Source: Planctomycetota bacterium (GTDB lineage Bacteria; Planctomycetota; Phycisphaerae; SM23-33). From it: a stretch of 64,000 bases of DNA. The stretch lies in assembly GCA_009908915.1 (NCBI GenBank), contig JAAAOJ010000005.1, forward strand, positions 1-64,000, given 5' to 3'. Made by a program: the position numbers and the translations under genes. Numbering within the stretch: the stretch's first letter is position 1; each line of letters opens with the position of its first letter. Positions 1 through 9,940 of the stretch are shown here, one piece after another. A model generated the notes under the pieces. The model worked only from the letters and a program-made list of their open reading frames with translations. It searched no databases and was not told the DNA's origin.

Positions 1-1046
1 AAATACATCCGTGCCGACAAATTCCGCGTTGGGAGTGTAGTTGAAGGAACCATCGGCACTGAATGCGAGCGTTCCGTTCGCCGGTCCAGATACCAGCGAA
101 GCGGTCAACGCATCGCCATTGCCGTCGGTGTCATTGCCCAACACGCCGGCAGTGGCATCGACAGTAATCGCGGCGTCCATCTCACCTGCATATACGTCGT
201 CAGCAGCTACGGGTGCTTCAGCCACATTCATCAGGCACAGCAGCTCGATATCACTCAGCGGGCGGTTGTAGACGCGAACCTCATCGATGCGCCCATCGAA
301 CGGCTTGTCGCCCTCTCCGAGTGGCTGGTTGCCGATTCCAATGGGAGCGGTAACGTTCAAATCCATGCTGCCGCTTTTGGCGGTCTGGCCGACCAACTCT
401 CCGTTTTTGTAGAGACGCATGCTCGCGCCGTCCCACGTCGCCGCCACATGCGCCCACTCACCAGCCTCCAGGGCTCCACTGCTGGCAATCAGCGTCTTGG
501 TATCGCCGTTGGTTTTCAAACGGAATCGCAGCTTGATCTGCCCGCCGTCACTGATCGTACTCAGCATCCAGTAGTGATCTTCCTCGCCAATGCCGCCTTG
601 GGCCTTCGAAATGATCCGCCCATCGGAGACACCAAAGTCGTCAGCCTTGGTCCAGCCAGCCAGCGTCAGACCGGTTCCGCCCGTCACTCAAATGCACTGA
701 CATCCACCCGGTCGTTTACACCGTCCATGACCACTGCACTACCCAGCTGACCGACATCCCTATATCCGCCGTTCAGCAGCACACCGTCGTGGTCGGCGGC
801 ATGATCCTCTGCGACCAGTCCGGGCGTCTCGTCAAAGCTCCAATGAGCGACCAGACCGTCATTGAGCGGATCACCACTGAGCATCAGCCGCTGTTCGAGC
901 TGCTCGACACTCGCCGGATTCGGCGGGGTGATCGCCGCCAGCGGCTTCAAGCCTCGCTCTGCCATCCACTCCAGCCACCGCATCTTGCGAAGAAGGAGCC
1001 CGTAAAGTTTGCACAAACGCTGGTAGGCGTGCGATCCCTGTGACAT
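1..1046 (-). pseudogene. LEPR-XLL / LamG / cadherin-like-repeat surface protein, frameshifted and truncated by the window edge
   Basis: A large secreted surface protein reading leftwards off the window. Its N-terminus carries LEQRLMLSGD, a variant of the LEPRLLLSG signature found on planctomycete extracellular proteins, followed by HWSFDE, the start of a LamG (concanavalin-like) domain. The first frame stops at about 684 (SAFE then TGA). The LamG domain resumes at once in another frame (TGGTGLTLAGWTKADDFG, then GRIDEVRVYNRPLSDIEL). It is followed by an Asp-rich tandem repeat (LGNDTDGNGDALTASLVSG) typical of cadherin-like or tandem-95 repeats. Restoring one G in the GAGTGACGG stretch would join both frames. 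I chose ATG 1046 because GAAAGGG lies upstream; a GTG at 1088 is the alternative. Whether this is a real mutation or a sequencing error cannot be decided here. Confidence 0.75.
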
Positions 1047-1504
1047 CGTCAACCCTTTCACTTCACCGCAGACGGGGAGTATCTTCACTTACCCATGAGT
1101 CAGTTCCGCTGTGACGACGAACCGGCTCCGTCGTCCTGATTCGCAGAGACAGCAGCCCCGAGAAGCAATTCGGAACCCCCAGTAGAAGCTGGTACAACCC
1201 GGGAACAAAGCCCCGCACACTCACATGGTGCCGCAGCCGTCCCGCCTCGCGCCTTCTTGGTGATCGATCGTTTCTGCGATAGCCACATATGGTGCATCCT
1301 GACGTATGCGCAGTCAAGACAGAACATGGTCAAGAAATGTGTGGCCTCCGGGGTGATGACCCGACAATAGTGCCATATCATATGGGCTTCAAGGCTAGCC
1401 TCCCAACATGTGTGGCAATCGATTTGGGCGGCCACAGGGCCTGGAGTCATCGTCAGCATCTACACATGCGACCATTCCAATTGCTCGGCAAATCACTCAT
1501 TTCT

Positions 1505-1627
1505 TGACGCCTCCCTCAGGACCCCGGAGCAGTACCTCATCAACATCCATTTTAAGGACGTCACTTTGTCGTTTGCGTCACAGACAGTTCTGTTCTTCCG
1601 GCCATCTGACTTTTGCGGGAGGCGTCT
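1505..1627. repeat. MITE-like element A with GACGCCTCCC terminal inverted repeats
   Basis: About 123 bp bounded by GACGCCTCCCTCA on the left and its inverted match GGGAGGCGTC on the right. The right end (CATCTGACTTTTGCGGGAGG) is closely repeated at 22960-23008. The element has no coding capacity. The rest of the 1047-1732 gap shows nothing else I can name. Confidence 0.6.
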
Positions 1628-1732
1628 TGATTGGTCAATTCGTCAATACTAGAGAGGTTGCTCTCCGCCATTCATTGCCTTGACTGCTCTTTCCGTCCGT
1701 GGTAGGTTGACGGCACATTCAGCAAGCCTCAT

Positions 1733-1804
<72 letters not shown>

Positions 1805-2386
1805 TCCTGCTTCGCTGAAGCTACGCAGGGCAAGTAAACGCGTCGCGTTGCCTGCTGGTTCTTCGCTGGTCGCTTGCGTTTTCCCGTTGACGGTGACGCT
1901 CCTGGTCGCGGGGCGAAGATGCTCGACATGCGAACCGTGATTGATCTGCAAGATATTGGGGTGGAAGTGAAGGCTCCGCATGGAGAACGCCCACCGGCGG
2001 GGCAAGCTTGGTGTGGGCACGACGGTGACCTCATCGAGAGTTGCGTGCGGCAGGCCAACAGGCAATTTGCAGGTAATGCTCCCAACATCCTCGTGTTGGC
2101 ACCGCAAACTCCGGACACTAGTATCCGCTTTTCGAGTCCAACTGGTATCAGCCCTCTATGGCGAAGAGAAGGTCACGTTTGAGGTCGACCCAGAGACGAG
2201 CGGACAAGTTGGTCCTATTAGTACTACAGCGCGAAGTAAGCTCATGATGTTGCAAGGTGTTTGTCGATAACTCCGTTCAGGAACATATCCTGGAAGGAGA
2301 ATCGGAATGCAGGTGCAACAAATCAAAACGATAGGCCGGGAATTGACGCGATTTTTGAACCAATTCGATGATACCTTTGCTCGGCG
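1805..2386. other. Intergenic stretch without recognised gene
   Basis: Open frames here are short, overlap on both strands and resemble no protein family I know. No clear promoter, hairpin or repeat was found. Confidence 0.5.
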
Positions 2387-2611
2387 GACCGTCTGCGGCG
2401 ACGGGTGAGGGTTCAGCAGGAACAGCAATTCGTCGCGATCGTCGTGCCGGACCGTGGCCTCGACGGCGGCGGGTGCTTCCACCAGCCGCCCCACGCCGGA
2501 GTTGGCCATGCGGACGACGTTGACGCCCGCGGCCGCCGCGCGCTCGACGTAGAGGGCACGGTCGTCAGCCGGCCAGTGCTTGGGGAGGCAAATGACGGCA
2601 TTTTCGGCCAT
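2387..2611 (-). pseudogene. Possible internally deleted GH42 beta-galactosidase remnant
   Basis: A short in-frame fragment with a coding-like sequence. LPKHWPADDRALYVERAAAA followed by GVNVVRMANSG resembles the N-terminus of GH42 beta-galactosidases, which have a W-P-E motif and then a GxNVVRxGEFxWSRLEP strand. It passes directly into VEATVRHDDRDELLFLLNPH, which resembles the family's C-terminal beta domain. About 600 residues in between, including both catalytic glutamates, would be missing. This suggests an internal deletion that left only the two ends. The family assignment is inference from recall and no alignment was done. The open frame continues beyond both ends, but the flanks do not look coding. 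Confidence 0.35.
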
Positions 2612-2990
2612 TCTGCCCAGAAAGCCGCAGGGCGATACCCAGGCGGAGGGAGACCTGAGTATCGCCCGTATGTTTGGCATGTCGATGTCACTTCGGGGCA
2701 TCTATGGCCCCTGACATCAGCTATGCCACCAGAAACCAGTACGTGATGTATACGCGGTGATATAGGTCGGGGTCAAGAGTTTTCCAATATTTTTGGCAAC
2801 TTTGTCATCGCCAATTTTGTGGATAAATGATGCGAGATGCCTGCACACTACTGATTTATAGTGACTTACATAAGACACGCGAAGTGCGAACACGGTTGAA
2901 ATTTTAGCGCATACACGCGTGATATTCGCGACTTGTGAGAATAGTCACACCTATCCTCAGGATTTTCTAAATTAACATGACACATCTAAA
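2612..2990. other. AT-rich intergenic island
   Basis: Roughly 2740-2990 is clearly richer in A and T than the rest of the window (for example TTTATAGTGACTTACATAAG). It has no open frame of note. It leads into the sigma-54-type promoter at 2993 and may be regulatory DNA for the glnA 3' region, or old horizontally acquired sequence. Confidence 0.4.
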
Positions 2991-2992
2991 TG

Positions 2993-3008
2993 TGGCACGT
3001 TACCTGCA
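2993..3008 (+). promoter_or_regulatory. Orphan sigma-54-type -24/-12 promoter
   Basis: TGGCACGTTACCTGCA has GG (2994-2995) and GC (3006-3007) separated by exactly 10 nt, and a full TGGCACG -24 block. It points right, where only a repeat, a hairpin and the 3' end of the oppositely oriented glnA follow. The match to the known consensus is visible; activity is inferred. Confidence 0.5.
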
Positions 3009-3010
3009 AA

Positions 3011-3060
3011 GCGGTCGTGCCAACGGCATTCCTTCGGGAATGCTACACCGCGCCCAAATG
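3011..3060. repeat. REP-like palindromic module (copy 1)
   Basis: GTGCCAACGGCATTCC followed by TTCGGGAATGCTACACCGCG forms a hairpin (GCATTCC/GGAATGC). A close copy lies at 29187-29226, and the CACCGCGC-ACAAATG tail recurs near 57808. Confidence 0.55.
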
Positions 3061-3073
3061 AAGTCAGTTGCGT

Positions 3074-3107
3074 GGGAAAACGAAGGCGACCACAAAGGTC
3101 GCCTTCG
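3074..3107 (-). terminator. Intrinsic terminator of the amtB-glnK-glnN-glnA cluster
   Basis: Inverted arms CGAAGGCGAC (3081-3090) and GTCGCCTTCG (3098-3107) have a 7-nt loop. On the minus strand they are followed by TTTTCCC. It lies about 90 nt past the glnA stop. Confidence 0.65.
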
Positions 3108-3194
3108 TCGCTAAAGGGAAAAGGAACTGTCGTGGGACTCCACATCCCACGGTGTGCAGTACCTTCTGCCTCTCGGGTCGTGGCTGAGGACAGC

Positions 3195-4607
3195 CTAGCT
3201 GTCGTAGTACATGTGGAACTCATGCGGGTGCGGCCGCAGGGCCATCGGGTCGAGTTCCTCTTTACGCTTCCAGTTGATCCAGCCTTGGACGAGGTCGTCG
3301 GTGAAGACGCTGCCCTGGGTGAGGAAGGCGTGGTCGGCTTCGAGGGCGTCGATGGCTTCATTGAGCGTGCCCGGGGTCTTGGGATACTTGGCGAGTTCTT
3401 CGGCGCCGAGTTCGTAGATATCGACGTCGAGGCTCGCACCGGGGTCGATCTGGTTTTGCACGCCGTCGAGACCAGCCATCAGCATCGCGGTCCACGCGAG
3501 GTAGCCGTTGGCGGTCGGGTCGGGGCAGCGAAATTCAACGCGCTTGGCCTTGGGGCTGTCTGAGTACATCGGTATCCGGATAGCCGCCGAACGGTTCCGA
3601 GCCGAGTAGACCAGGTTCACCGGGGCCTCGAAACCGGGCACGAGGCGACGGTAGCTGTTGGTGGTCGGGGCCGCGAAGGCCAGCACGGCCGGGGCGTGCT
3701 TGAGCAGGCCCCCGATGAAATGCATGGCCATCTGGCTCAGGCCGGCATACTGGTCGCCGGCAAAGAGCGGCTCGCCCTCTTTCCACAGCGAAATGTGGCT
3801 GTGCATGCCGCTGCCGTTGTCCTCGAAGACGGGCTTGGGCATGAACGTAACGGTCTTGTTGTACTGCTTGGCGATGTTCTTGATGATGTACTTGTACCAC
3901 ATGAACTGGTCGCACATCTTGAGCAGCTCATCGAACTTCATGTCGATTTCAGCCTGGCCGGCCGTGGCGACCTCGTGGTGATGGGCCTCGACCGTGATGC
4001 CGAGTTCCTGCATGCAGTAGACCATTGCGCCGCGCAGGTCGTGGTAGGTGTCGGTCGGGCTGACCGGGAAGTACCCTCCCTTGTAGCTGGGCTTGTAGCC
4101 AAGGTTCGGTTCTTCGAACCGGGCGGTGTTCCAGTTACCCTCGACCGAGTCGATCTGGTAGTAACCGGTGTGCTCGTTCTGCTCGTAACGGACCTCGTCG
4201 AAGATGAAGAACTCCGGCTCGGGACCGATGAAGCAGATATCGGCCAGGCCGGTGGACTTCATGTACTCGATTCCTTTACGGACAACGTGACGCGGGTCAC
4301 GGCTGTAGTCTTCCTTGGTGATGGGATCGACGATGTTGGCCAGGATCGAGACCGTCGGGCGTTCGAAGAACGGATCCATCTGGACGGTGTCCGGATCGGG
4401 CATGGCGAGCATGTCCGAGACGTTGATTGTCTGCCAGCCGCGAATCGACGAGCCGTCAAAGCCAAGGCCCTCCTCAAAGGTGCCCTCCTCCCAGGTGTCG
4501 ATCGGGTACGAGCAGTGCTGCCACGTGCCCAGCAGGTCGACGAACTTCAGGTCGACCATCGTCGCATCGTGTTTCTCGGCAAAGTCAAAGAAGTCCTTTG
4601 GTGTCAT
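3195..4607 (-). CDS. glnA: Glutamine synthetase, type I
   Basis: Condenses glutamate, ammonia and ATP to glutamine in the cytoplasm. The 470-aa length and order of motifs are those of [27 protein letters not shown], the metal-binding [22 protein letters not shown], the ATP-binding [14 protein letters not shown], and NRSAAIRIP near the glutamate site. Tyr398 in VDIYEL lines up with the tyrosine that adenylyltransferase modifies in GSI-beta enzymes, so control by adenylylation is possible although no glnE lies in the window. AGGAG sits 7 nt before the ATG. It is the last gene of a minus-strand nitrogen cluster; glnN ends 185 bp upstream and a terminator follows. Confidence 0.97.
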   Translation of the reverse strand: MTPKDFFDFAEKHDATMVDLKFVDLLGTWQHCSYPIDTWEEGTFEEGLGFDGSSIRGWQTINVSDMLAMPDPDTVQMDPFFERPTVSILANIVDPITKEDYSRDPRHVVRKGIEYMKSTGLADICFIGPEPEFFIFDEVRYEQNEHTGYYQIDSVEGNWNTARFEEPNLGYKPSYKGGYFPVSPTDTYHDLRGAMVYCMQELGITVEAHHHEVATAGQAEIDMKFDELLKMCDQFMWYKYIIKNIAKQYNKTVTFMPKPVFEDNGSGMHSHISLWKEGEPLFAGDQYAGLSQMAMHFIGGLLKHAPAVLAFAAPTTNSYRRLVPGFEAPVNLVYSARNRSAAIRIPMYSDSPKAKRVEFRCPDPTANGYLAWTAMLMAGLDGVQNQIDPGASLDVDIYELGAEELAKYPKTPGTLNEAIDALEADHAFLTQGSVFTDDLVQGWINWKRKEELDPMALRPHPHEFHMYYDS

Positions 4608-4792
4608 GGTGGTTCTCCTGTTCCTTTCCTGTCGTTAGCGGTTCGGGCTGTGCATGTTCCTCGAACCTGTCATCTACTTCCTGCATTCGCCCCACGCAAG
4701 GCGCGACGGCCGTGTGACCGTCCATAGCCATTGAGTCGCGTCGGGCGCGGCCGTCACATCGACCGCCGCGCCGCCACGCGTCATCTGTCTGA

Positions 4793-6979
4793 TCAGCGGA
4801 CGAACAACATCTCGCGATACGTCGGCACGGGCCAGATCTCGTCATCGACCATGCGTTCCAGTGCATCGACGTGGTTGCGAAGCTCGAGCATCTTCCCCAG
4901 TACCTTGCCATGCATGCGCTTGGCGTGCTTGAGGATGTCGTCGTCTTCCTCGGCCAACAGTTGATCCAGATCCTTGTAGGCGGTTGTCGCGCCCGACATC
5001 TCGCTGACGAGATCCTTGAGCGTCTCCATCTGCTCGGGGCTCTCCACGCCAAGTTCGCGGGCGTACCGGATCGCCTCGGCCAGTACCGACTGGTACTTGT
5101 AGGCGGCCGGCACGAACATCGTCCGGGCCATCAGCGATGCGGTCTTGGCCTCGATGGTGATGTTCAGGGCGTAGTTCTCCAGGAGGATTTCCTGGCGGCT
5201 CTGCAGTTCACGCTTGGAGTAGACGCCATACGTCTTGAACAGCGCGATCGACTCTTTGCTGGTCGCCAGCGGTACGGCGTCGACGGTGCTGCGCAGGTTC
5301 GGCAGGCCTCGCTTCTCGGCCTCGGCGTGCCACTGCTCGGAGTAGTTGTCGCCGTCGAACAGTACGGGCTTGAACTCGGCGATCAGCCTGGGCAGGAGTT
5401 CCTGGACGGCCTCGTTGAGGCTCGTCGTGCCGCCCTTGGTCGCCTTGTCGAGTTCGGTCGCGATGACGTCGAGCGACTCGGCCACGATCGTGTTCAGCAC
5501 GGTGTTCGGCCCGGCAACGCTCTGGCTCGAGCCCACGGCCCGGAACTCGAACTTGTTGCCGGTAAAGGCGAACGGGCTGGTGCGGTTGCGGTCGCCGGCG
5601 TCGCGAGGCAGCTTGGGCAGCATCGAGATGCCAATCTTGATCGCGTCGGCCTTCTTGCTGCGCTTGGCCTGGCCCTTCTCGATCTGGCTGAAGACATCGC
5701 TGAGCTGCTCGCCCAGGAAGATGCTGATGATCGCCGGCGGGGCTTCGTTCGCGCCGAGGCGGTGGTCGTTCCCGGCCCCGGTAACCGTCAGCCGCAGCAG
5801 GCCGGCGTACTTGTGAACGGCCCGACAAACGGCGGCACAGAAGACCAGGAATTGCGCGTTGGCGTGAGGCGTCTCGCCCGGCTCGAGCAGGTTCTCGCCT
5901 TCGTCGGTGCAGACCGCCCAGTTATTGTGCTTGCCCGAGCCGTTGATGCCGGCGAAGGGCTTCTCGTGCAGCAGGCAGGCCAGGCCGTGTCGCCCCGCCA
6001 CCTTCTTGAGCGTCTCCATGATCAGCATCTGGTGATCGGTGGCCAGGTTGGCTGTCTCGAAGGTGGGCGCAATTTCGAACTGGGACGGCGCAACCTCGTT
6101 GTGACGCGTCTTGATCGGTACGCCGAGGCGGAGCAGTTCGTACTCGACTTCGGCCATGTAGGCCAGCACGCGTTCGTGGATCGCGCCGAAGTACTGGTCG
6201 TCAAGCTCCTGGCCCTTGGGGGGCTGGGCGCCGAACACGGTCCGGCCGCAGTTGACCAGGTCCGGCCGGTTGAAGTAGAAGCGGCGGTCGACCAGGAAGT
6301 ACTCCTGCTCGGCCCCGACGGTGGTGAAGACGCGCTGGGCGGTGTTGTTGCCGAACAGCCGCAGGACGCGCAGGGCCTGGGTGCTGAGGGCTTCCATCGA
6401 CCGCAGCAGCGGGGTTTTCTTGTCGAGGGCCTCGCCGGTCCAACTGAGGAACATCGTGGGAATTACGAGCGTCGCGCCGTTGGGGTTCTCGAGGATGAAT
6501 GCCGGGCTCGACGGGTCCCACGCGGTGTAGCCGCGCGCCTCGAAGGTCGCCCGCAGGCCGCCGGAGGGGAAGCTGGAGGCATCGGGCTCGCCGCGGACCA
6601 GTTCCTTGCCGCTGAACTGGGCGAGGACGTCGCCGTCCGGCAGCGGCTGTACGAAACTGTCGTGTTTCTCGGCCGTCAGGCCGGTCATCGGCTGGAACCA
6701 GTGCGTAAAGTGGGTTGCACCGTGTTCAATGGCCCAGTCGCGCATGGCGGTCGCGACGGCGTCGGCGATGTCGGCGTCGAGTTCGGCGCCGATGGTGATG
6801 GTCTTCTGCAAGGCCTTGTAGATCGTCTTGGGCAGGCGCTGACGCTGGACGGTGTCATTGAAGACGTGTTCGCAGTAGATCTCTCGGATGGACTCGTCGG
6901 TGTAGCAGACGCGTCCACCTACAGGTTGGGTGGCACTGATGGCCTGAATGGCCTCGTGACGCACGCTTCGATTGGGCAT
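4793..6979 (-). CDS. glnN: Glutamine synthetase, type III
   Basis: A second, unrelated-size glutamine synthetase. Its 728 aa match the long GSIII family known from Bacteroides, cyanobacteria and planctomycetes. Visible motifs include [17 protein letters not shown] near residue 95, [43 protein letters not shown] and the late [20 protein letters not shown], all characteristic of GSIII. The C-terminal 150 residues are helical. The start is supported by GAGGAG about 10 nt upstream. It lies between glnK (228 bp upstream) and glnA, so one nitrogen cluster carries both synthetase types. Confidence 0.96.
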   Translation of the reverse strand: MPNRSVRHEAIQAISATQPVGGRVCYTDESIREIYCEHVFNDTVQRQRLPKTIYKALQKTITIGAELDADIADAVATAMRDWAIEHGATHFTHWFQPMTGLTAEKHDSFVQPLPDGDVLAQFSGKELVRGEPDASSFPSGGLRATFEARGYTAWDPSSPAFILENPNGATLVIPTMFLSWTGEALDKKTPLLRSMEALSTQALRVLRLFGNNTAQRVFTTVGAEQEYFLVDRRFYFNRPDLVNCGRTVFGAQPPKGQELDDQYFGAIHERVLAYMAEVEYELLRLGVPIKTRHNEVAPSQFEIAPTFETANLATDHQMLIMETLKKVAGRHGLACLLHEKPFAGINGSGKHNNWAVCTDEGENLLEPGETPHANAQFLVFCAAVCRAVHKYAGLLRLTVTGAGNDHRLGANEAPPAIISIFLGEQLSDVFSQIEKGQAKRSKKADAIKIGISMLPKLPRDAGDRNRTSPFAFTGNKFEFRAVGSSQSVAGPNTVLNTIVAESLDVIATELDKATKGGTTSLNEAVQELLPRLIAEFKPVLFDGDNYSEQWHAEAEKRGLPNLRSTVDAVPLATSKESIALFKTYGVYSKRELQSRQEILLENYALNITIEAKTASLMARTMFVPAAYKYQSVLAEAIRYARELGVESPEQMETLKDLVSEMSGATTAYKDLDQLLAEEDDDILKHAKRMHGKVLGKMLELRNHVDALERMVDDEIWPVPTYREMLFVR

Positions 6980-7206
6980 GAAGGTTTGCTCCTCAGAAGT
7001 TTCCGTTGGTCGGTTGGGCCGACCTTCCCTTTAGCATTTATGAGCCGTTTTGGCTCCGGCAGTAACGTCTTGCCGTTGGTATGTGCCGACCCACAAGGTC
7101 GGCCGTTGGGCATCCTCGGTCGCGACAGGCCGTCATCCAACCTGACGCGACCGGGCTGCAGCGATCAGTCAGTTCATAACGAAGGTTACGTATCACAAAG
7201 GAGTCG

Positions 7207-7548
7207 TTAGCCGATGGCGGCATTGCCCTCTTCGCCGGTGCGGATGCGGATGCACCGCTCCAGCGGCAGGACCAAGATCTTGCCGTCGCCGATGTTGCCC
7301 GTACGGGCGCCCTTGACGATGGCGTCGATGGTCGGCTGGACGAATCCCTCGTTGACGGCGAGATCCAGGCGAACCTTCTTGAGGAGGTTGACCTCGATGT
7401 CCACGCCGCGATACGTCTCGTGGTAGCCCTTTTGCTGTCCGCAGCCCAGGGCGTTGGTGACCGACATCTTGTAGACCTCGGCCGAGTACAGCGCCTGCTT
7501 GACGTCGTTAAGCTTCTCGGGCTGAATGTAGGCAATGATCAGTTTCAT
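7207..7548 (-). CDS. glnK: PII nitrogen regulatory protein (GlnB/GlnK family)
   Basis: A 113-aa trimeric signal protein that senses 2-oxoglutarate and ATP/ADP and typically gates AmtB and regulates glutamine synthetase. The C-terminal signature [20 protein letters not shown] and the B-loop region TGNIGDGK are intact. The T-loop (residues 36-52, [17 protein letters not shown]) keeps Tyr46 but has Ile at position 51, where proteobacterial PII has the uridylylated tyrosine. Control by GlnD uridylylation at that site is therefore not possible. It lies 185 bp downstream of amtB, the classic pairing, which is why glnK is preferred over glnB. Confidence 0.95.
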   Translation of the reverse strand: MKLIIAYIQPEKLNDVKQALYSAEVYKMSVTNALGCGQQKGYHETYRGVDIEVNLLKKVRLDLAVNEGFVQPTIDAIVKGARTGNIGDGKILVLPLERCIRIRTGEEGNAAIG

Positions 7549-7733
7549 GTTCTCAGACCTTTCTTCGCAATAGCCCGCAGAGGGCGCTGTTGTTGTCGCT
7601 TCTGTCGCATCGCCCTACCCCGCGGCGGCCGGGCCGATACGCTTTACGCACTCGTCTGAATTGTCGGCCCCGCCGCCCACGAAACGGGCGGGCAATGCTT
7701 GGGCCCTCAGTGTCTCAGGGCCTCGGGCCTTTC

Positions 7734-9074
7734 CTATTCGGTCACGAAGACCTGGAATCCGGCGTAGGCCTCCAGGCCGTGCTCGCCGATGTCCAGGCCT
7801 CGCAGTTCTTCGTCTTTGCTGACCCGCAGGCCGTAGGTGTACTTGATCGTCGCGAAGACAATGCCCATCGTCACGACGACGAACGCACTGACGGCGAAGG
7901 TACCCAACGCCTGGACGCCAAGCTGCTTGATGCCGTGGCCGTAGAACAAACCGCTGTCGGTGGCGAACAGGCCGATCGCCAACGTGCCCCAGATGCCGTT
8001 CATGCCATGGACCGGCACGGCACCGACGGGGTCGTCGATTCGGAGCCTGTCCAGTAGCAAGGCACCGAGGACGACGATGACGCCGCCGACGGCTCCGATG
8101 ACGATCGCGGCCAGTGGCTCGACCTGGGCACACGGAGCGGTGATGGCCACCAGACCCGCAAGGGCGCCGTTCATGACCATGCCGAGGTCCGGCTTGCCGC
8201 CGACGGCCCATATGGCCAGCATGGCGGTGATCGCACCGGCCGCGGCCGACAGATTTGTGTTCATCGCCACCCGAGACAGCAGGCTACCGTCACCCACGGC
8301 GACCGTGCTGCCGGGGTTGAAGCCGAACCAGCCGAACCACAGGATGAACACGCCCAGGCTCGCCAGGGGAATGTTGTGTCCCGGGATGGCCTTGATCTTG
8401 CCGTTGACGTACTTGCCGATTCGCGGCCCGAGCAGGATCGTGCCGATGAAGGCCGCCCAGCCGCCCGTGGCGTGAACCACCGTGCTGCCGGCAAAATCGC
8501 TGAAGCCCATCTGCGCCAGCCAGCCCTGATCGGTCTGCCAGATCCAGTGGCCGACGATGGGGTAGACCAGGCCGGAAATGGCAACCGTGTACATCAGGTA
8601 CGCGCCGAACTTCATGCGCCCGGCCATGCCGCCGGCAACGATCGTCGCGGCTGCACCGCAGAACGCAGCCTGAAAAAACCAGAACGCCCGCGTCTGCACC
8701 GTGCCGACCAGCGGGTCGACGTCCAGCAGCATCCAGCCGCTCCAGCCGATGAAGCCGTTGCCGTCACCGAACATGAAGGCATAGCCGACGAGAAAGAACA
8801 TCAAACTCGCCGAACAGTAGTCGATGAAGTTCTTCGTGAGGATGTTCACCGCGTTCTTGGAGCGGATGAACCCGGCTTCGACCATGCCGAAGCCCGCCTG
8901 CATGAAGAATACGAGCATCGCCGCTATGGTGACCCACAGCGTATCGACGCCCACCTCAGTAGCCAAGTTCTCCCCGGCTGCCTGTGCCGAGGCAACAGAC
9001 GGTACCAGCAGGACGACCGCCAGGGTGAGACCCAGCAGACCGACTGCCTTCTTTGACGAGGCCAGCATTTTCAC
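7734..9074 (-). CDS. amtB: Ammonium transporter AmtB
   Basis: An inner-membrane ammonium channel of the Amt/Rh family, about 446 aa. It has a cleavable signal peptide (LLGLTLAVVLLVPSVASAQA) and then eleven expected membrane segments. The pore twin histidines are present in DFAGSTVVHATGG and VPVHGMNGIWGTL, with the conserved Asp before the first. I chose GTG 9074 because AAGGGA lies 6 nt before it; ATG 9092 and ATG 9068 are in frame. It is the first gene of the nitrogen cluster, and a canonical sigma-54 promoter about 85 bp upstream points to induction under nitrogen limitation. Confidence 0.95.
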   Translation of the reverse strand: MKMLASSKKAVGLLGLTLAVVLLVPSVASAQAAGENLATEVGVDTLWVTIAAMLVFFMQAGFGMVEAGFIRSKNAVNILTKNFIDYCSASLMFFLVGYAFMFGDGNGFIGWSGWMLLDVDPLVGTVQTRAFWFFQAAFCGAAATIVAGGMAGRMKFGAYLMYTVAISGLVYPIVGHWIWQTDQGWLAQMGFSDFAGSTVVHATGGWAAFIGTILLGPRIGKYVNGKIKAIPGHNIPLASLGVFILWFGWFGFNPGSTVAVGDGSLLSRVAMNTNLSAAAGAITAMLAIWAVGGKPDLGMVMNGALAGLVAITAPCAQVEPLAAIVIGAVGGVIVVLGALLLDRLRIDDPVGAVPVHGMNGIWGTLAIGLFATDSGLFYGHGIKQLGVQALGTFAVSAFVVVTMGIVFATIKYTYGLRVSKDEELRGLDIGEHGLEAYAGFQVFVTE

Positions 9075-9157
9075 TTGCAATCCCTTTCCCATTAGAGCGG
9101 TTTACCCATCATCTCTGGCAGTATGCATCGGGACCATCCCGTTCACGCAGAACCTTA

Positions 9158-9174
9158 AGCACCCCCCGTGCCAA
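9158..9174 (-). promoter_or_regulatory. Sigma-54 promoter of amtB
   Basis: On the minus strand TTGGCACGGGGGGTGCT has GG and GC with exactly 10 nt between them, matching the TTGGCACG-N4-TTGC consensus except in one T. The expected start site near 9147 gives a 5' leader of about 70 nt before the amtB start. This is the expected promoter class for a nitrogen-regulated amtB. Confidence 0.75.
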
Positions 9175-9559
9175 AGCGATGAATAGTTGTAACCTCTTAT
9201 ATAGAACAGTCTTGCAATATCATGACTCAGACGCCCACATGCATTTGACTCCGGGTTCGTAACATTCTTGTCACTGCCCAACCCCATAATCTACGATTAT
9301 GTCGAGTCCAGCCGCCTTGATCGCGCTGCTGTTGCATGCTCACCCGTTGGGCCGCGCCGACGAACGGCTGGTCCCACAGCCGGCAGCTGCCCCTCCAGCA
9401 ACGTGATGTGATGGCCAAATCCGGGCTCGTGATTTGACAGATCGGACATGATGCGGTAACTATATGTTATCGGCGGTATTCGTAATTGTGGCAGACTATT
9501 CTATCTGCAGGCGTCTTCCCGTCTTGCCTGCAACGGGCATTGCCCGGAAAGGACCTCTC

Positions 9560-9880
9560 ATGCACAAGCCACTCGGCAGCAAGTACCTGATCCTCGTGCC
9601 GACCGTCCTGAACATTGCCATCCTCTACATGCTTGTCCAGCCGCTGCGATGGGTGCAGGTGATGCTGTCTCCCGCCTGGCAGGCCGTGTTGATGTGTTGC
9701 GGCGTGGCAATGACAGCGATGATGGCCCTGGCGTACGTGCGGCTGCACCAGACGCTCGATGAGTCCGAGCAGACCAGCCCCGGCAAGCAGCGACAGAGCG
9801 TCACCGACATTCAGCGCCCCGCAAGGACGGTCGAGGGCGCGTACGAGCCCAGCGAATCGGCCGAGAAAGCCAAGGTCTGA
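9560..9880 (+). CDS. Small membrane protein of unknown function
   Basis: 106 aa. Two hydrophobic segments (about residues 9-25 and 35-56) are separated by a short loop, followed by a polar charged tail of about 45 residues. This looks like a two-span membrane protein with a cytoplasmic tail. The start is the ATG with GAAAGGA 6 nt upstream; the frame stays open for about 30 codons further upstream without a better site. It stands alone, divergent from amtB, and resembles no family I recognise. Confidence 0.6.
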   Translation: MHKPLGSKYLILVPTVLNIAILYMLVQPLRWVQVMLSPAWQAVLMCCGVAMTAMMALAYVRLHQTLDESEQTSPGKQRQSVTDIQRPARTVEGAYEPSESAEKAKV

Positions 9881-9940
9881 CCGCCGCCGACAGGTGTGTG
9901 GTCGGAATACGGTGGCGTGCAGCCCGGCATTTTGTCGCTG

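Noticed and set aside
7020-7100. Possible sigma-54 box upstream of glnN (AGCATTTATGAGCCG region)
   Set aside because: Spacing between the GC and GG pairs is 9 nt, not 10, and the flanking bases do not match the consensus.
4871-7210. A 779-codon open frame on the plus strand opposite glnN and glnK
   Set aside because: It is a shadow of the glnN reading frame in high-GC DNA. glnN has all GSIII motifs and a ribosome-binding site; this frame resembles no family.
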